Positions 22,856 to 31,338 are shown, numbered from the stretch's first letter. The stretch is 32,043 nucleotides of DNA from Comamonadaceae bacterium (GCA_947378275.1 CANCJD010000008.1:1-32043); one strand, 5' to 3'. Numbers and translations are program-made. Notes: generated by a model not told the origin, from the letters alone.

Positions 22856-23559
22856 TGGCTGTCCCAATTCTCGAAGTCAAGGGCCTGCACGGCTGGTACG
22901 GCGAGTCGCACGTGCTGCACGGCGTGGACTTTTCGGTGCAAGAGGGCGAAGTCGTCACCCTGCTCGGACGCAACGGTGCTGGGCGTACCAGTACGCTGCG
23001 CGCCATCATGGGCCTGATTGGCAGCCGCAAAGGCTCGATCAAGCTCTGGGGCCGCGAGACCATTGCCATGCCCACGCACCAGATCGCACGACTGGGCATT
23101 GGCTACTGTCCCGAAGAGCGTGGAATTTTTTCTTCGCTCTCGACCGAAGAGAACCTGCTGCTGCCGCCCACATTGGCGCCCGGCGGCATGTCGGTGGAAC
23201 AGATTTATGCGATGTTTCCCAACCTGGAGTCGCGCGCCCACAGCCAAGGCACCCGTCTGTCCGGCGGCGAGCAGCAGATGCTGGCCGTGGCGCGCATTTT
23301 GCGCACTGGCGCCCGGCTCCTGTTTTTGGATGAAATTTCCGAAGGCCTGGCCCCGGTGATCGTGCAAAAGCTCGCCGAAATGGTGGTGGCGCTGCGCAAG
23401 CAGGGTTACACCATCGTGATGGTGGAGCAAAACTTTGTGTTTGCCGCGCCGCTGGCCGACCGCTTTTTGGTGATGGAGCACGGCACCGTGATCCAAGAAT
23501 TCACCCAGGCTGAGTTGCCCTCGCGCATGGACCGGCTGCACGAATACCTGGGCGTGTGA
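22855..23559 (+). CDS. branched-chain-amino-acid-type ABC transporter ATPase (LivF-like) with altered Walker A
   Basis: The 234-aa protein is the second nucleotide-binding subunit, recognised by LVRAIMGL-type and EERGIFSSLSTEENL segments, the signature RLSGGEQQM and VEQNF at the switch position. Two sites are unusual. The Walker A motif reads GRNGAGRTST, so the phosphate-binding lysine is arginine (CGT). The Walker B end reads LLFLDEISEGLAP, with Ile where Pro is normal. The reading frame and all other motifs are intact, so it is not a decayed gene. If this site is weak, hydrolysis may depend on the LivG-like partner; alternatively Arg may work in this subgroup. Confidence 0.9.
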   Translation: MAVPILEVKGLHGWYGESHVLHGVDFSVQEGEVVTLLGRNGAGRTSTLRAIMGLIGSRKGSIKLWGRETIAMPTHQIARLGIGYCPEERGIFSSLSTEENLLLPPTLAPGGMSVEQIYAMFPNLESRAHSQGTRLSGGEQQMLAVARILRTGARLLFLDEISEGLAPVIVQKLAEMVVALRKQGYTIVMVEQNFVFAAPLADRFLVMEHGTVIQEFTQAELPSRMDRLHEYLGV

Positions 23560-23603
23560 GCGCCCGCCTTCCCTTGAATTTTTTTTACCCACCGGAGACC
23601 GAC

Positions 23604-24815
23604 ATGAAATTGAAAAAAATTGCCATTGCCTGCGCCCTGACCACCGCCAGCTTGCTGGGTGCGGGTGCAGCCCAAGCCCAAATCTCGGGCGACGTGATTC
23701 GCATCGGCTTTATTACCGACCTCTCTGGCCTGTACGCCGACATTGACGGCCCGGCCGGAGCTGAAGCCATTCGCATGGCGATTGCCGACCTGGGCGGCGC
23801 GGTCGCCGGCAAGAAAATTGAACTCTTGGTGGCAGACCACCAAAACAAGGCCGACGTGGCCGCTGCCAAAGCGCGCGAGTGGTTCGACCAGCAAGGGCTG
23901 GACGTGCTCATTGGCGGCACCAATTCAGGCACCAGCCTGGCCATGGCCAAAGTGGCGCTGGAAAAGAAAAAGCCCTTCTTCCCTGTGGGCGCAGGCAGCT
24001 CGGCGCTGACCAACGAGCAGTGCTCCCCCTACACCACGCACTACGCCTATGACACCGTGGCACTGGCCAAAGGTACGGGCCCGGCCGTGGTCAAGGCGGG
24101 CGGCAAAAGCTGGTACTTTTTGACGGCGGATTACGCCTTCGGCACCGCACTGCAAAACGACGCCAGCAACGTGGTTAAGGCGGCGGGCGGCAACGTAGTG
24201 GGCTCGGTGCGCCACCCCTTGTCTGCCAGCGACTTTTCTTCGTTCATGCTGCAAGCGCAGTCGAGCAAGGCGCAAATTCTGGGCCTGGCCAATGCGGGTG
24301 GTGACACGATCAACGCCGTCAAGGCGGCCAATGAATTTGGCGTCACCAAGACCATGAAACTGGCCGGTCTGCTGATGTTCATCAACGACGTGCATTCGCT
24401 GGGCCTGCCCGCCACGCAAGGCATGTACCTCACGGATAGCTGGTACTGGAACCAGTCGCCCGAGTCGCGCGCCTGGAGCAAGCGCTTCTTCGATAAGTTC
24501 AAGCGCATGCCCTCGTCGATTCAAGCCGCCGATTACTCGGTGGCGCAGTTTTACCTCGGCGCCGTCAAAGCCGCCGCGTCCGACGACGGTGACAAGGTGA
24601 TGGAGCAAGTACACAAGCTCAAGGTCAACGACATGTACGCCAAGGGCGGCTACGTGCGCCCCGACGGCCGCATGGTGCACGACATGTTCCTGATGCAGGT
24701 GAAAACCCAGGCCGAGTCGAACACGCCGTGGGATTACTACAAGCTGATCTCCACCACCAAGGGCGAAGACGCGTTCACCACCAAGGCCGAATCCAAGTGC
24801 GCTTTGTGGAAATAA
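23604..24815 (+). CDS. periplasmic substrate-binding protein of the HAAT importer
   Basis: The 403-aa protein has a clear signal peptide (MKLKKIAIACALTTASLLG..., cleavage about after AQA at 25) and a type I periplasmic binding fold (Peripla_BP_6). The mature start is IRIGFITDLSGLYADIDGPAG, followed by IGGTNSGTSLAMAKVA and WYFLTADYAFG, typical of LivJ-like receptors. I use ATG 23604 with CGGAGA nearby. Only one binding protein and its ligand-pocket residues are visible, so the substrate (amino acid, amide, urea or aromatic acid) cannot be named. Its place between the ATPase and permease genes, and the sigma-54 promoter, favour a nitrogen-containing ligand. Confidence 0.9.
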   Translation: MKLKKIAIACALTTASLLGAGAAQAQISGDVIRIGFITDLSGLYADIDGPAGAEAIRMAIADLGGAVAGKKIELLVADHQNKADVAAAKAREWFDQQGLDVLIGGTNSGTSLAMAKVALEKKKPFFPVGAGSSALTNEQCSPYTTHYAYDTVALAKGTGPAVVKAGGKSWYFLTADYAFGTALQNDASNVVKAAGGNVVGSVRHPLSASDFSSFMLQAQSSKAQILGLANAGGDTINAVKAANEFGVTKTMKLAGLLMFINDVHSLGLPATQGMYLTDSWYWNQSPESRAWSKRFFDKFKRMPSSIQAADYSVAQFYLGAVKAAASDDGDKVMEQVHKLKVNDMYAKGGYVRPDGRMVHDMFLMQVKTQAESNTPWDYYKLISTTKGEDAFTTKAESKCALWK

Positions 24816-24829
24816 CAAAAAGCTAAACC

Positions 24830-25714
24830 ATGGACGTTTTTGGCATTCCCATTCAGGCTTTTCTGGGCCAGCTCTTGCTGGGGCTGGTCAATGGCTCTTT
24901 TTACGCCATGCTCAGTCTCGGCTTGGCCGTGATTTTTGGCCTTTTGGGCATTGTCAACTTCGCCCATGGCGCGCTGTACATGGTCGGCGCCTATGTGGCC
25001 TTTGTGTTGCTCGACACCTTTGGCATCGGCTACTGGTGGGCGCTGGTGATCGCGCCGCTGGTAGTGGGGGGCTTGGGCGTGGTGATTGAACGCACCTTGC
25101 TCAAGCATCTCTACAAGATTGACCCCATCTACGGCCTGCTGCTGACCTTTGGGCTGGCGCTGATTGCAGAGGGCGTATTCCGAGACCAATTTGGCGTCTC
25201 GGGGCAGTCGTACCCGGTGCCCGAGCTGCTGCGTGGGGCCACTGATCTGGGCTTTATGGTGCTGCCCAACTACCGCGCTTTTGTGGTGTTTGCATCCTTG
25301 GCGGTGTGCCTGGGCACCTGGTTTGTCATTGAACGCACGCGCCTGGGCAGCTATTTGCGCGCCGGCACGGAAAATCCGGCGCTGGTGCAGGCCTTTGGTA
25401 TCAATGTGCCAGTGATGGTGATGCTGACCTATGGCGCAGGCGCCGGTCTGGCCGCGCTGGCTGGCGTGCTGGCTGCGCCCGTGATTCAGATCACGCCGCT
25501 GATGGGCAGCAACTTGATCATTGTGGTGTTTGCGGTGGTGGTGATTGGCGGCATGGGTTCGATTTTGGGCTCCATCCTTACGGGCCTTGCGCTGGGGCTG
25601 ATTGAGGGCCTGACCAAGGTGTTTTACCCCGAGGCGTCGAGCATCGTGGTGTTTGTGATCATGGCGCTGGTGCTGATGGTGCGACCCGCCGGCCTGTTTG
25701 GTAAGGAAAAGTAA
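24830..25714 (+). CDS. branched-chain-amino-acid-type ABC transporter permease (LivH-like)
   Basis: The 294-aa inner-membrane permease has about eight spans and the LivH signatures GLVNGSFYAMLSLGLAVIFG (about 18-37) and GIVNFAHGALYMVGAY near the N terminus. VVVIGGMGSILGSILTGLALG near the C terminus is the coupling region. It starts 14 bp after the binding-protein stop. The stop overlaps the next start by one base (TAATG). All features are normal for the family. Confidence 0.93.
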   Translation: MDVFGIPIQAFLGQLLLGLVNGSFYAMLSLGLAVIFGLLGIVNFAHGALYMVGAYVAFVLLDTFGIGYWWALVIAPLVVGGLGVVIERTLLKHLYKIDPIYGLLLTFGLALIAEGVFRDQFGVSGQSYPVPELLRGATDLGFMVLPNYRAFVVFASLAVCLGTWFVIERTRLGSYLRAGTENPALVQAFGINVPVMVMLTYGAGAGLAALAGVLAAPVIQITPLMGSNLIIVVFAVVVIGGMGSILGSILTGLALGLIEGLTKVFYPEASSIVVFVIMALVLMVRPAGLFGKEK

Positions 25715-26667
25715 TGAACGCTGCGACCTCTTTGACGCGACGCAGCCATGTGGCCCTGTGGTTGGGCCTGGCCGTGCTGCTGGCAGCACCTTTCATCGGG
25801 CTGTACCCGGTGTTCATGATGAAGGCCTTGTGCTACGCCATCTTTGCCTGCGCTTTCAATTTGCTGCTGGGCTACACCGGCTTGCTGTCTTTTGGCCACG
25901 CGGCCTACCTTGGCGCTGCTGCTTACGCCACCGGCTGGCTGGTGCGCAGCCAGGGCTGGTCGCCCGAGCTCGGTGTGCTGGCGGGCACCGCGGTGGCAGC
26001 GGCCTGCGGTCTGGTGGTGGGGCTGATTGCCATTCGCCGCCAAGGCATTTACTTTGCCATGGTGACGCTGGCCATGGCGCAGATGATTTACTTTGTGTTT
26101 TTGCAAGCGCCCTTCACCGGCGGTGAAGACGGCTTGCAAGGCGTGCCGCGCGGAATGCTGTTTGGCGTGCTGTCGCTGGCCGACGACCGGGTGTTGTACT
26201 ACGTGGTGCTGGCGGTGTTTGTGGCGGTGTTTTTGGCCATCATCCGCATCGTGCACTCGCCTTACGGCCAGGTGCTCAAGGCGATTCGCGAGAACGAGCC
26301 GCGTGCTATTTCGCTGGGTTATGACGTGGACCGCTACAAGCTGCTGGCCTTTGTCATGTCCACCGCGCTGGCCGGCCTGGGCGGGGCGATGAAATGCCTG
26401 GTGCTGGGCTTTGCCACCCTGTCAGACGCGCACTGGTCGCTCTCGGGGGAAGTGGTGTTGATGACGCTCCTGGGCGGCATGGGCACCTTTGCAGGTCCGG
26501 TAGTCGGCGCCTTCACCATCATCGGCCTGCAGAACTTTTTAGCGGATCAGGTGGGTTCGTGGATCAACGTCATCATCGGCGGCATTTTTGTTGTGTGCGT
26601 GGTGGCGTTTCGCAAGGGATTTGTGGGCGAACTGCTGGCGTGGCAAGCTCGAAAAACCCGGGTCTAA
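25714..26667 (+). CDS. branched-chain-amino-acid-type ABC transporter permease (LivM-like)
   Basis: The 317-aa partner permease has about ten spans with the LivM motifs NLLLGYTGLLSFGHAAYLGA (about 49-68), AIRENEPRAISLGYDVDRYK (about 190-209) and TLLGGMGTFAGPVVGAF. The ENEPRA block is the hallmark of LivM subunits. The stop codon lies in the loop of the hairpin at 26654-26684, which probably ends the operon. Together with LivH it forms the channel. Confidence 0.93.
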   Translation: MNAATSLTRRSHVALWLGLAVLLAAPFIGLYPVFMMKALCYAIFACAFNLLLGYTGLLSFGHAAYLGAAAYATGWLVRSQGWSPELGVLAGTAVAAACGLVVGLIAIRRQGIYFAMVTLAMAQMIYFVFLQAPFTGGEDGLQGVPRGMLFGVLSLADDRVLYYVVLAVFVAVFLAIIRIVHSPYGQVLKAIRENEPRAISLGYDVDRYKLLAFVMSTALAGLGGAMKCLVLGFATLSDAHWSLSGEVVLMTLLGGMGTFAGPVVGAFTIIGLQNFLADQVGSWINVIIGGIFVVCVVAFRKGFVGELLAWQARKTRV

Positions 26668-26684
26668 GGCACAAGCCCGGGTTT
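26654..26684 (+). terminator. hairpin at the end of the importer operon
   Basis: AAACCCGGG (26654-26662) and CCCGGGTTT (26676-26684) pair over 9 bp, with a 13-nt loop that contains the LivM TAA stop. The 3' arm ends in TTT. This looks like a rho-independent terminator with a short T tract, formed partly from coding sequence. Confidence 0.65.
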
Positions 26685-26796
26685 ACTGCGGCCTGCCTGG
26701 CCGCTCCTTCCAAGCCGGTTCGCACAGGACCTTGGACCAAGCGGCGTTAGATGCAACGACAATCGAGGCTTCGCTTCATTTATTCACGCCCACACC

Positions 26797-27609
26797 ATGT
26801 CCGATACCCCCGCCCCCATGCCCGCCCTCGTCACCCCTGAGATGTTTGACGAAATCGACGCCTTTCTCGACGACCTGCGCACGCGCAACGACGAAACGCC
26901 GCAGTGGGAGTTTTGCGAAGGTGTGCTCGCCGCCCTGGTGTGCTGCCGCCGCGCCATTGCGCCCGACGAATACCTGGAACTTTTGCTCGGTGTCGCCCCG
27001 GCCAACGAGCACGCTGACGCAGCGGTGGAATACGAAGGCAGCTTTGCCGACGCCGCCCAGCGCGCACGCTTCATGGACATCTGGAACGCCCGCTGGACCG
27101 AAATTGCCACCGCACTGGCCGCCGATACCAAGTCGCTAGACGAAGAAACCGCTTACCAGCCCGAGGTGATGGACGTGCGTGGCGCCATCGCATCTTTGCC
27201 GGAGGCCGAACGCGCCGAGTTGGGTGACGACGCCATTCCTTCGTTTGGCCAGGTATGGGCCTTGGGCTTTATGTTTGCCGTGGAAAACTGGCCCGAAGAA
27301 TGGGCCGCGCCGCGCGACAAAGAAGCCGCCAAGTGGTTGGACGCCTCTCTGGAATCCATGGTGGCCCTGACCGAAGACGATACCGGCGCTATTGAGGTGT
27401 CCCCGTTCAGCGACGACTCGCCCCCCAGCATGAGCCAGGCCCGCGTTGACGCTTTTGCAGACGCCGTCTGGGCGGTGCATGACCTGTTTGAGCTGTGGCG
27501 CGGCATCGGTCCCCGGGTGGAAACCGTACGCAAGGTCGAAGGCCCTGGCCGCAACGACCCGTGTTCGTGCGGCAGCGGCAAAAAGTTCAAGAAGTGCTGC
27601 GGGGCCTAA
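26797..27609 (+). CDS. UPF0149/YecA-like protein with C-terminal SEC-C motif
   Basis: The 270-aa acidic protein has an all-helical UPF0149 (YecA-type) body from about residue 13 to 200 and a C-terminal SEC-C zinc-binding tail, RNDPCSCGSGKKFKKCCG (CxC-x8-CC), like that of SecA. SEC-C tails bind zinc and often contact the ribosome or SecB. UPF0149 has no established biochemical role in most species. The gene is preceded by 129 bp after the importer terminator. Its stop codon also sits inside a hairpin. The domain call is secure; the role is not known. Confidence 0.88.
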   Translation: MSDTPAPMPALVTPEMFDEIDAFLDDLRTRNDETPQWEFCEGVLAALVCCRRAIAPDEYLELLLGVAPANEHADAAVEYEGSFADAAQRARFMDIWNARWTEIATALAADTKSLDEETAYQPEVMDVRGAIASLPEAERAELGDDAIPSFGQVWALGFMFAVENWPEEWAAPRDKEAAKWLDASLESMVALTEDDTGAIEVSPFSDDSPPSMSQARVDAFADAVWAVHDLFELWRGIGPRVETVRKVEGPGRNDPCSCGSGKKFKKCCGA

Positions 27610-27617
27610 AACCCCGC
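27599..27617. terminator. hairpin between convergent genes
   Basis: GCGGGG (27599-27604) and CCCCGC (27612-27617) form a GC-rich 6-bp stem whose 7-nt loop contains the TAA stop of the SEC-C gene. No T tract follows. It lies 17 bp from the end of the converging ompW and could slow transcription in both directions. Confidence 0.45.
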
Positions 27618-27633
27618 GCCCGGTTCTGAATCC

Positions 27634-28302
27634 CTAGAACTTCATCCCCACTGTGACACCGTAGCTGACCGGGTCCAGCGTTACATCCAGCGTCTGGCCG
27701 GTGGACAGCGTGTTTTTGGTTTTGAGCGGCGTCATGCCGTAGAAGACGTCGATAAACCACTTGTCGTCCACGGCAATGGTGGCGCCAATCTGCGCGCTGA
27801 CGGTGAACTGCGAGTCCACTTTGAGCGTAGTGGGGCTGCCGCCCGGGTTGGTCATGGCGGTCAGCGCGCCGCTTCCCGATTCGTTGAAAAAGTAGGCGTA
27901 GGTGGGGCCCACACCGACATAGGGACGAACCTTGGCACGAGCGTCCATAAAACGGTATTGGAAAAACACCGTCATGGGCAGCGCCTGCACTTCGCCGATT
28001 TGTCCTGCGTTGGCCAGCGCGCCAGCGCCGTACAGCTTGTGCTTAAAGGGCAGGGCCAGGGGCAAGTCCACCGAGAAGTTGTCGGTGTACATATAGGTGA
28101 CGCCCCCGCTGACTTGGCTGGCCGAGCCCACATCCGTCTTGGAATTGGGAAAGCTTGGCGCACTCATGTTGCCACTGGTGACCTGTGGCGCGATGGTGGT
28201 GGCACCAGCGCGCGCCATCCAGGTGCCGGCTGTTTGCGAGAAGGCGGCATGGGTGCTCAGCGCAATGGCTGCGGCTGCAATGAACTTCAAGGTATGTGTC
28301 AT
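27634..28302 (-). CDS. ompW: OmpW-family outer-membrane protein
   Basis: The 222-aa protein has a signal peptide (MTHTLKFIAAAAIALSTHA, cleavage about after FSQ) and an OmpW-type eight-stranded barrel with alternating aromatic residues, ending in the outer-membrane sorting residue F (VGMKF). VRPYVGVGPTYAYFF (about 122-136) is a conserved OmpW strand. I start at ATG 28302, eight residues after which the signal peptide core begins; CGGAG lies 6 bp upstream. The upstream gene ends 25 bp away on the same strand, so the GDSL lipoprotein and OmpW are probably co-transcribed. OmpW passes small hydrophobic compounds, which could include products of the esterase. Confidence 0.88.
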   Translation of the reverse strand: MTHTLKFIAAAAIALSTHAAFSQTAGTWMARAGATTIAPQVTSGNMSAPSFPNSKTDVGSASQVSGGVTYMYTDNFSVDLPLALPFKHKLYGAGALANAGQIGEVQALPMTVFFQYRFMDARAKVRPYVGVGPTYAYFFNESGSGALTAMTNPGGSPTTLKVDSQFTVSAQIGATIAVDDKWFIDVFYGMTPLKTKNTLSTGQTLDVTLDPVSYGVTVGMKF

Positions 28303-28327
28303 GGTTTTCTCCGTGCAGTTCATGGGT

Positions 28328-29416
28328 TTACAGCCAACCGGCCAAGACCAGCTCTTTGGTGACTAATTGGGCGAGAAGTTTGTAGCCGTAGGGGGTGAGG
28401 TGGACTGAGTCGGCAAAAAGGTAATGCGAGATGTCCCCAGCTATTACGTTGAGGGCATTGCATACCAGTGAACTGCCGTCTGAATTTCCCGGTGAGGCCA
28501 GCGCGTTGAAGCCATAGGCCAGATTGCATGCCGGTGCAGATACATTGCTCAGGCCGTATTGGCTGGGGTTGGCGGTTTCGTCCTTGCTGGCGGAGTAGGC
28601 GTCAATTTGCAAGACCCCGCTCGCGCCAACCAGATTAGCCCGCAACTGCGCATTGAACGTGGTCACCATAGCGTCCACCAAAGCTTTGCCCCCCGAATCT
28701 AGCGTGCTTCCAAAGGGGGTTCCCACCACATCAGGAATGTTCAGCACCACAATGTGCTTCGCACCTTTTGCCACCATTTGGGTTTTTATATAGGTACCTA
28801 AAGTCGCCCCTGCTGTGCCCATCGCGGTTACCGCAGCGGTGGCCGCAGCGTTTGCATCACCACCATGCCCGACGGTGTAAGAAAACACTCCCAGGTTCAT
28901 AAATACATCGTTTGCGCCCGCCATCACGGTCACAAGTTCAGTGCCCGAAAATGTATTGCCGACTACGCTTAAATGATTTGCAATTTGTGTGACCACCGGT
29001 ACGGTGAGCGCTCCCATGGCAGATCCATTGCCGGGCCCCGTAGGATCAGTGATCCGCGCGCCCCCTTGGGCATAGTTTCTGCACGTGGTGTGATTGACCA
29101 CCGCCACCACAAAGCCCGGCGACACGGTTGCATCACCGGTGAGTCCTGTTTGCGCAGCGCAGGGCGCAGGTGCGCCGATTTGTGCAGCGATCAGCTCTGT
29201 CCAGTTTTTATCCGTAGCGGAATTCACCGTCCATTTGCCTCCGCCCAGCGCAGCGATGGTGCCGACTTTGTAAGTGCCAACATCGCTCAAGCTATCGCCA
29301 AATGACACCAGCGACGAGTAGCTCACCTTCGGCGTCTGGTCCCCATTGCCCCCGCCGCCGCAAGCCACCAACAGCGCCGCGCCCAGCGCTGACGCGACAA
29401 ATTTGAACAAATGCAT
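28328..29416 (-). CDS. GDSL/SGNH-family lipoprotein esterase
   Basis: The 362-aa protein is exported and lipidated: the lipobox is LVAC with C19, followed by a flexible GGGGNGD linker. The catalytic GDSL motif is FGDSLSDVG with Ser42, block III is GANDVF and the Asp-His pair is ADSVHLTPYG near the C terminus. These are the four SGNH sites of COG3240-type lipases and esterases, which act on acyl esters at the cell surface. Paired cysteines in the middle (CAAQ and TTCR) may form a disulfide. AGGAG lies 10 bp before the ATG. The substrate is not predictable; lipid esters or acylated polymers are plausible. Confidence 0.88.
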   Translation of the reverse strand: MHLFKFVASALGAALLVACGGGGNGDQTPKVSYSSLVSFGDSLSDVGTYKVGTIAALGGGKWTVNSATDKNWTELIAAQIGAPAPCAAQTGLTGDATVSPGFVVAVVNHTTCRNYAQGGARITDPTGPGNGSAMGALTVPVVTQIANHLSVVGNTFSGTELVTVMAGANDVFMNLGVFSYTVGHGGDANAAATAAVTAMGTAGATLGTYIKTQMVAKGAKHIVVLNIPDVVGTPFGSTLDSGGKALVDAMVTTFNAQLRANLVGASGVLQIDAYSASKDETANPSQYGLSNVSAPACNLAYGFNALASPGNSDGSSLVCNALNVIAGDISHYLFADSVHLTPYGYKLLAQLVTKELVLAGWL

Positions 29417-29438
29417 GCTGCTTGACTCCTAAAAACCG

Positions 29439-29478
29439 ATTAAATTTATTCGACAAATTCAGTATCAAAAACTGAATT
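29439..29478 (-). promoter_or_regulatory. promoter with overlapping dyad before the GDSL esterase gene
   Basis: On the minus strand TTGATA (29468-29463) and TTTAAT (29444-29439), 18 bp apart, are good sigma-70 hexamers. A perfect dyad AATTCAGT (29456-29463) and ACTGAATT (29471-29478) with a 7-bp centre surrounds the -35 hexamer. A regulator bound there would block or recruit polymerase. The whole stretch is far richer in AT than its neighbours. Confidence 0.55.
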
Positions 29479-29558
29479 AGCGGAATTTAATGATTTTTAG
29501 GAATAAGTTAAATCCGGGTAAACCCGTCAGGCCGGCCGTTCGGGTCGTAGTGGGAGGA

Positions 29559-29813
29559 CTACCGGTAACGCAGCTTCATCACCAAGATACAAAGCGCCAG
29601 CGCCTCTGTGATCGCGTTGGCAATCACGATGGGCCAGGCGTCCAAGAGCAGGCCGTACACCAGCCACAGGCAGATGCCCAACGTGAAGGCGCTGTACATG
29701 CCCAGAGAAATGCCGCTCACGTCCTTGGTGCGCAGGGTGTGCAGCACCTGCGGCACAAAGCTGGCGGTGGTCAGGGTGGCGGCGACGGTGCCTATCCAAT
29801 CGGCAAATAGCAT
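29559..29813 (-). CDS. SemiSWEET sugar transporter
   Basis: The 84-aa inner-membrane protein has three spans and the PQ motif in SFVPQVLHTLRTKD (about 18-31), with SGISLGMYSAFTLGICLWLVYG as the third-helix region. That is the complete bacterial SemiSWEET layout, a half-size transporter that dimerises and moves small sugars by facilitated diffusion. The start codon shares a base with the dacB stop (TAATG), so it is translationally coupled to dacB. The pairing with a peptidoglycan enzyme gene has no obvious functional reason. Confidence 0.88.
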   Translation of the reverse strand: MLFADWIGTVAATLTTASFVPQVLHTLRTKDVSGISLGMYSAFTLGICLWLVYGLLLDAWPIVIANAITEALALCILVMKLRYR

Positions 29814-31234
29814 TAATTTCCTTCGGTATCTTGGGCGGTCCAGTCCACCAGCGCGTCAAAGGCGGCGCGGGCGGCTTGGGCATTTTGGTGGTTGGCCAGG
29901 GCGACCAGCACATAGCGCTTGCCGTTGGCGCCGTGGACATAGCCGGCAACAGCGCTCACGCCGTTGAGGCTGCCAGTTTTCAGGTGCGCGCTGCCTGGGT
30001 TGGCTACTTTGGCGCGTTTGAGCGTGCCGTCTACACCGCTGATCGGCAGCGAGGCCATCAGCTCCGGCATAAGCGGCGAGCGGTAAGCGGTTTGCAGCAG
30101 CAGGCCCAGGGCGCGCGCGCTGATGCGTTCCTGGCGCGACAGGCCCGAGCCCTTTTCCAGCTCCAGCGGCTCGCTGGCGCTGATGCGTGTTTGCCACCAG
30201 CGCTCCACTACGGCGCGTGCGGCGTCCAGCGTGGCCACTGTGCCGCTGCCTTCGCGCCCCAGCGTCAAAAACAGCTGCTGTGCCATCACGTTGTTGCTGT
30301 ATTTGTTGATGTCCCGAACGATTTCGGCCAGCGGGGGCGAGCGCAGCTCCAGCGTGGGCGCACCGGCCAGCAGTGGGGCGGGCACTTGCCCGTAGCGCAC
30401 CGCGCCGCTGAGCTGGCCGCCCATGCTGCGCCAAAGGCCTTGCACGGCACGTGGCGCGTAACTGGCAGGGTCGGCATAGGCCACGGGCCAGACCTTTTCT
30501 CCGCAGTCTGCCGGGTAGCCGCCAGAAAAGCGGATGCGCGCTGGGTCGCTGAGCGCGGCTTTGAGCGCGCCCCGGTAGTCGCCGCAGGGGCCGCCGATCA
30601 GCGGCACTGTTTCTTGGGTTTGCACGCCCCACAGGGGTGGGTCAATCTGCACACGGGCCACGCGGCGCTGCGCGTCTGGGGTAAACGTCATCAGCACCGA
30701 TTTGTAGTTGATCAGCAGCGCGTCCGGGCTGGCGTTGTAGGGGCGTAGCGGTTCGCCGTCAAAGGCGCCGGGGTCGGATGCGTCTGGCGCAAAGGCGCTG
30801 CGGTCGAGCACGATGTCGCCCTGAATGCTTTGGATGCCAAAACCCTGCAACCGGTGCAGCAGCAACCACAGGCGCTCCAGCACCAGCTTGGGGTCGCCCT
30901 GGCCCTGGATATACACATCGCCCTGCAGCACGCCGGCGCGCACCGCGCCGTCCACATACACCGGCGTGCTCCAGGTGTAGGCGGGCCCCAGCAACTCCAG
31001 CGCGGCAAAGGTGGTGACGAGTTTGATGACCGAGGCGGCCTGCATGGCCGCGCCCGCGCGGTGGCTCAGGCGCGGCGCGGCGCCCAGCTTGTCTGCGTCC
31101 AGCACCAAGAGCGCCACCGCGTCGCGCGGTATTTTGGCGCGGGCCAGTTCGGCGTCTACCGAGGCCGGAATTTGCGCGTGTGCCAGTGCGCAAGCGCAGC
31201 ACAGGGCAAACATCAGCAGGCGGCGTAAAAACAT
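29813..31234 (-). CDS. dacB: D-alanyl-D-alanine carboxypeptidase/endopeptidase (PBP4)
   Basis: The 473-aa periplasmic class C penicillin-binding protein trims and cleaves peptidoglycan cross-links. The signal peptide is MFLRRLLMFALCCACALAHA. The three catalytic motifs are S68-V-I-K71, SNN in KYSNNVMA and KTG in HLKTGSLN. A long insert between the first two is typical of PBP4 domains. I use ATG 31234: the frame is open 49 codons further, but that sequence is arginine-rich and overlaps the divergent promoter. A GATAAT -10 sits 7 bp before the ATG, suggesting a leaderless message. Confidence 0.93.
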   Translation of the reverse strand: MFLRRLLMFALCCACALAHAQIPASVDAELARAKIPRDAVALLVLDADKLGAAPRLSHRAGAAMQAASVIKLVTTFAALELLGPAYTWSTPVYVDGAVRAGVLQGDVYIQGQGDPKLVLERLWLLLHRLQGFGIQSIQGDIVLDRSAFAPDASDPGAFDGEPLRPYNASPDALLINYKSVLMTFTPDAQRRVARVQIDPPLWGVQTQETVPLIGGPCGDYRGALKAALSDPARIRFSGGYPADCGEKVWPVAYADPASYAPRAVQGLWRSMGGQLSGAVRYGQVPAPLLAGAPTLELRSPPLAEIVRDINKYSNNVMAQQLFLTLGREGSGTVATLDAARAVVERWWQTRISASEPLELEKGSGLSRQERISARALGLLLQTAYRSPLMPELMASLPISGVDGTLKRAKVANPGSAHLKTGSLNGVSAVAGYVHGANGKRYVLVALANHQNAQAARAAFDALVDWTAQDTEGN

Positions 31235-31239
31235 ACGCT

Positions 31240-31248
31240 CGATTATCG
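31240..31248 (-). promoter_or_regulatory. -10 element of dacB
   Basis: On the minus strand CGATAATCG contains the -10 hexamer GATAAT (31247-31242), ending 7 bp before the dacB ATG. Transcription would start at or next to the A of the start codon, leaving little or no leader. No strong -35 is seen. Confidence 0.5.
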
Positions 31249-31325
31249 GTGCCGCAGTTTGCGCCGCCTTGTTGTTGCTGCCCCGCAGGCGACGACCCCG
31301 GCGCTGTTGCCCCCAGGGCCAGCGT

Positions 31326-31334
31326 CGATAATCG
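31326..31334 (+). promoter_or_regulatory. -10 element of the DMT transporter gene
   Basis: CGATAATCG contains GATAAT (31327-31332), ending 6 bp before the ATG at 31339. It is the exact mirror image of the dacB element 78 bp away, so the two divergent genes have matched start sites and both could be leaderless. Confidence 0.5.
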
Positions 31335-31338
31335 CCGC

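Noticed and set aside
24737-25789. 350-codon open frame on the minus strand opposite the LivH-like gene
   Set aside because: It is antisense to a well-conserved permease and its composition (His, Gln, Lys runs) is that of a reversed membrane-protein gene.
22079-26667. Naming the importer as a urea transporter (urtABCDE)
   Set aside because: Gene order differs from urt operons, no urease gene is nearby and the binding protein shows nothing specific to UrtA, so the ligand is left open.
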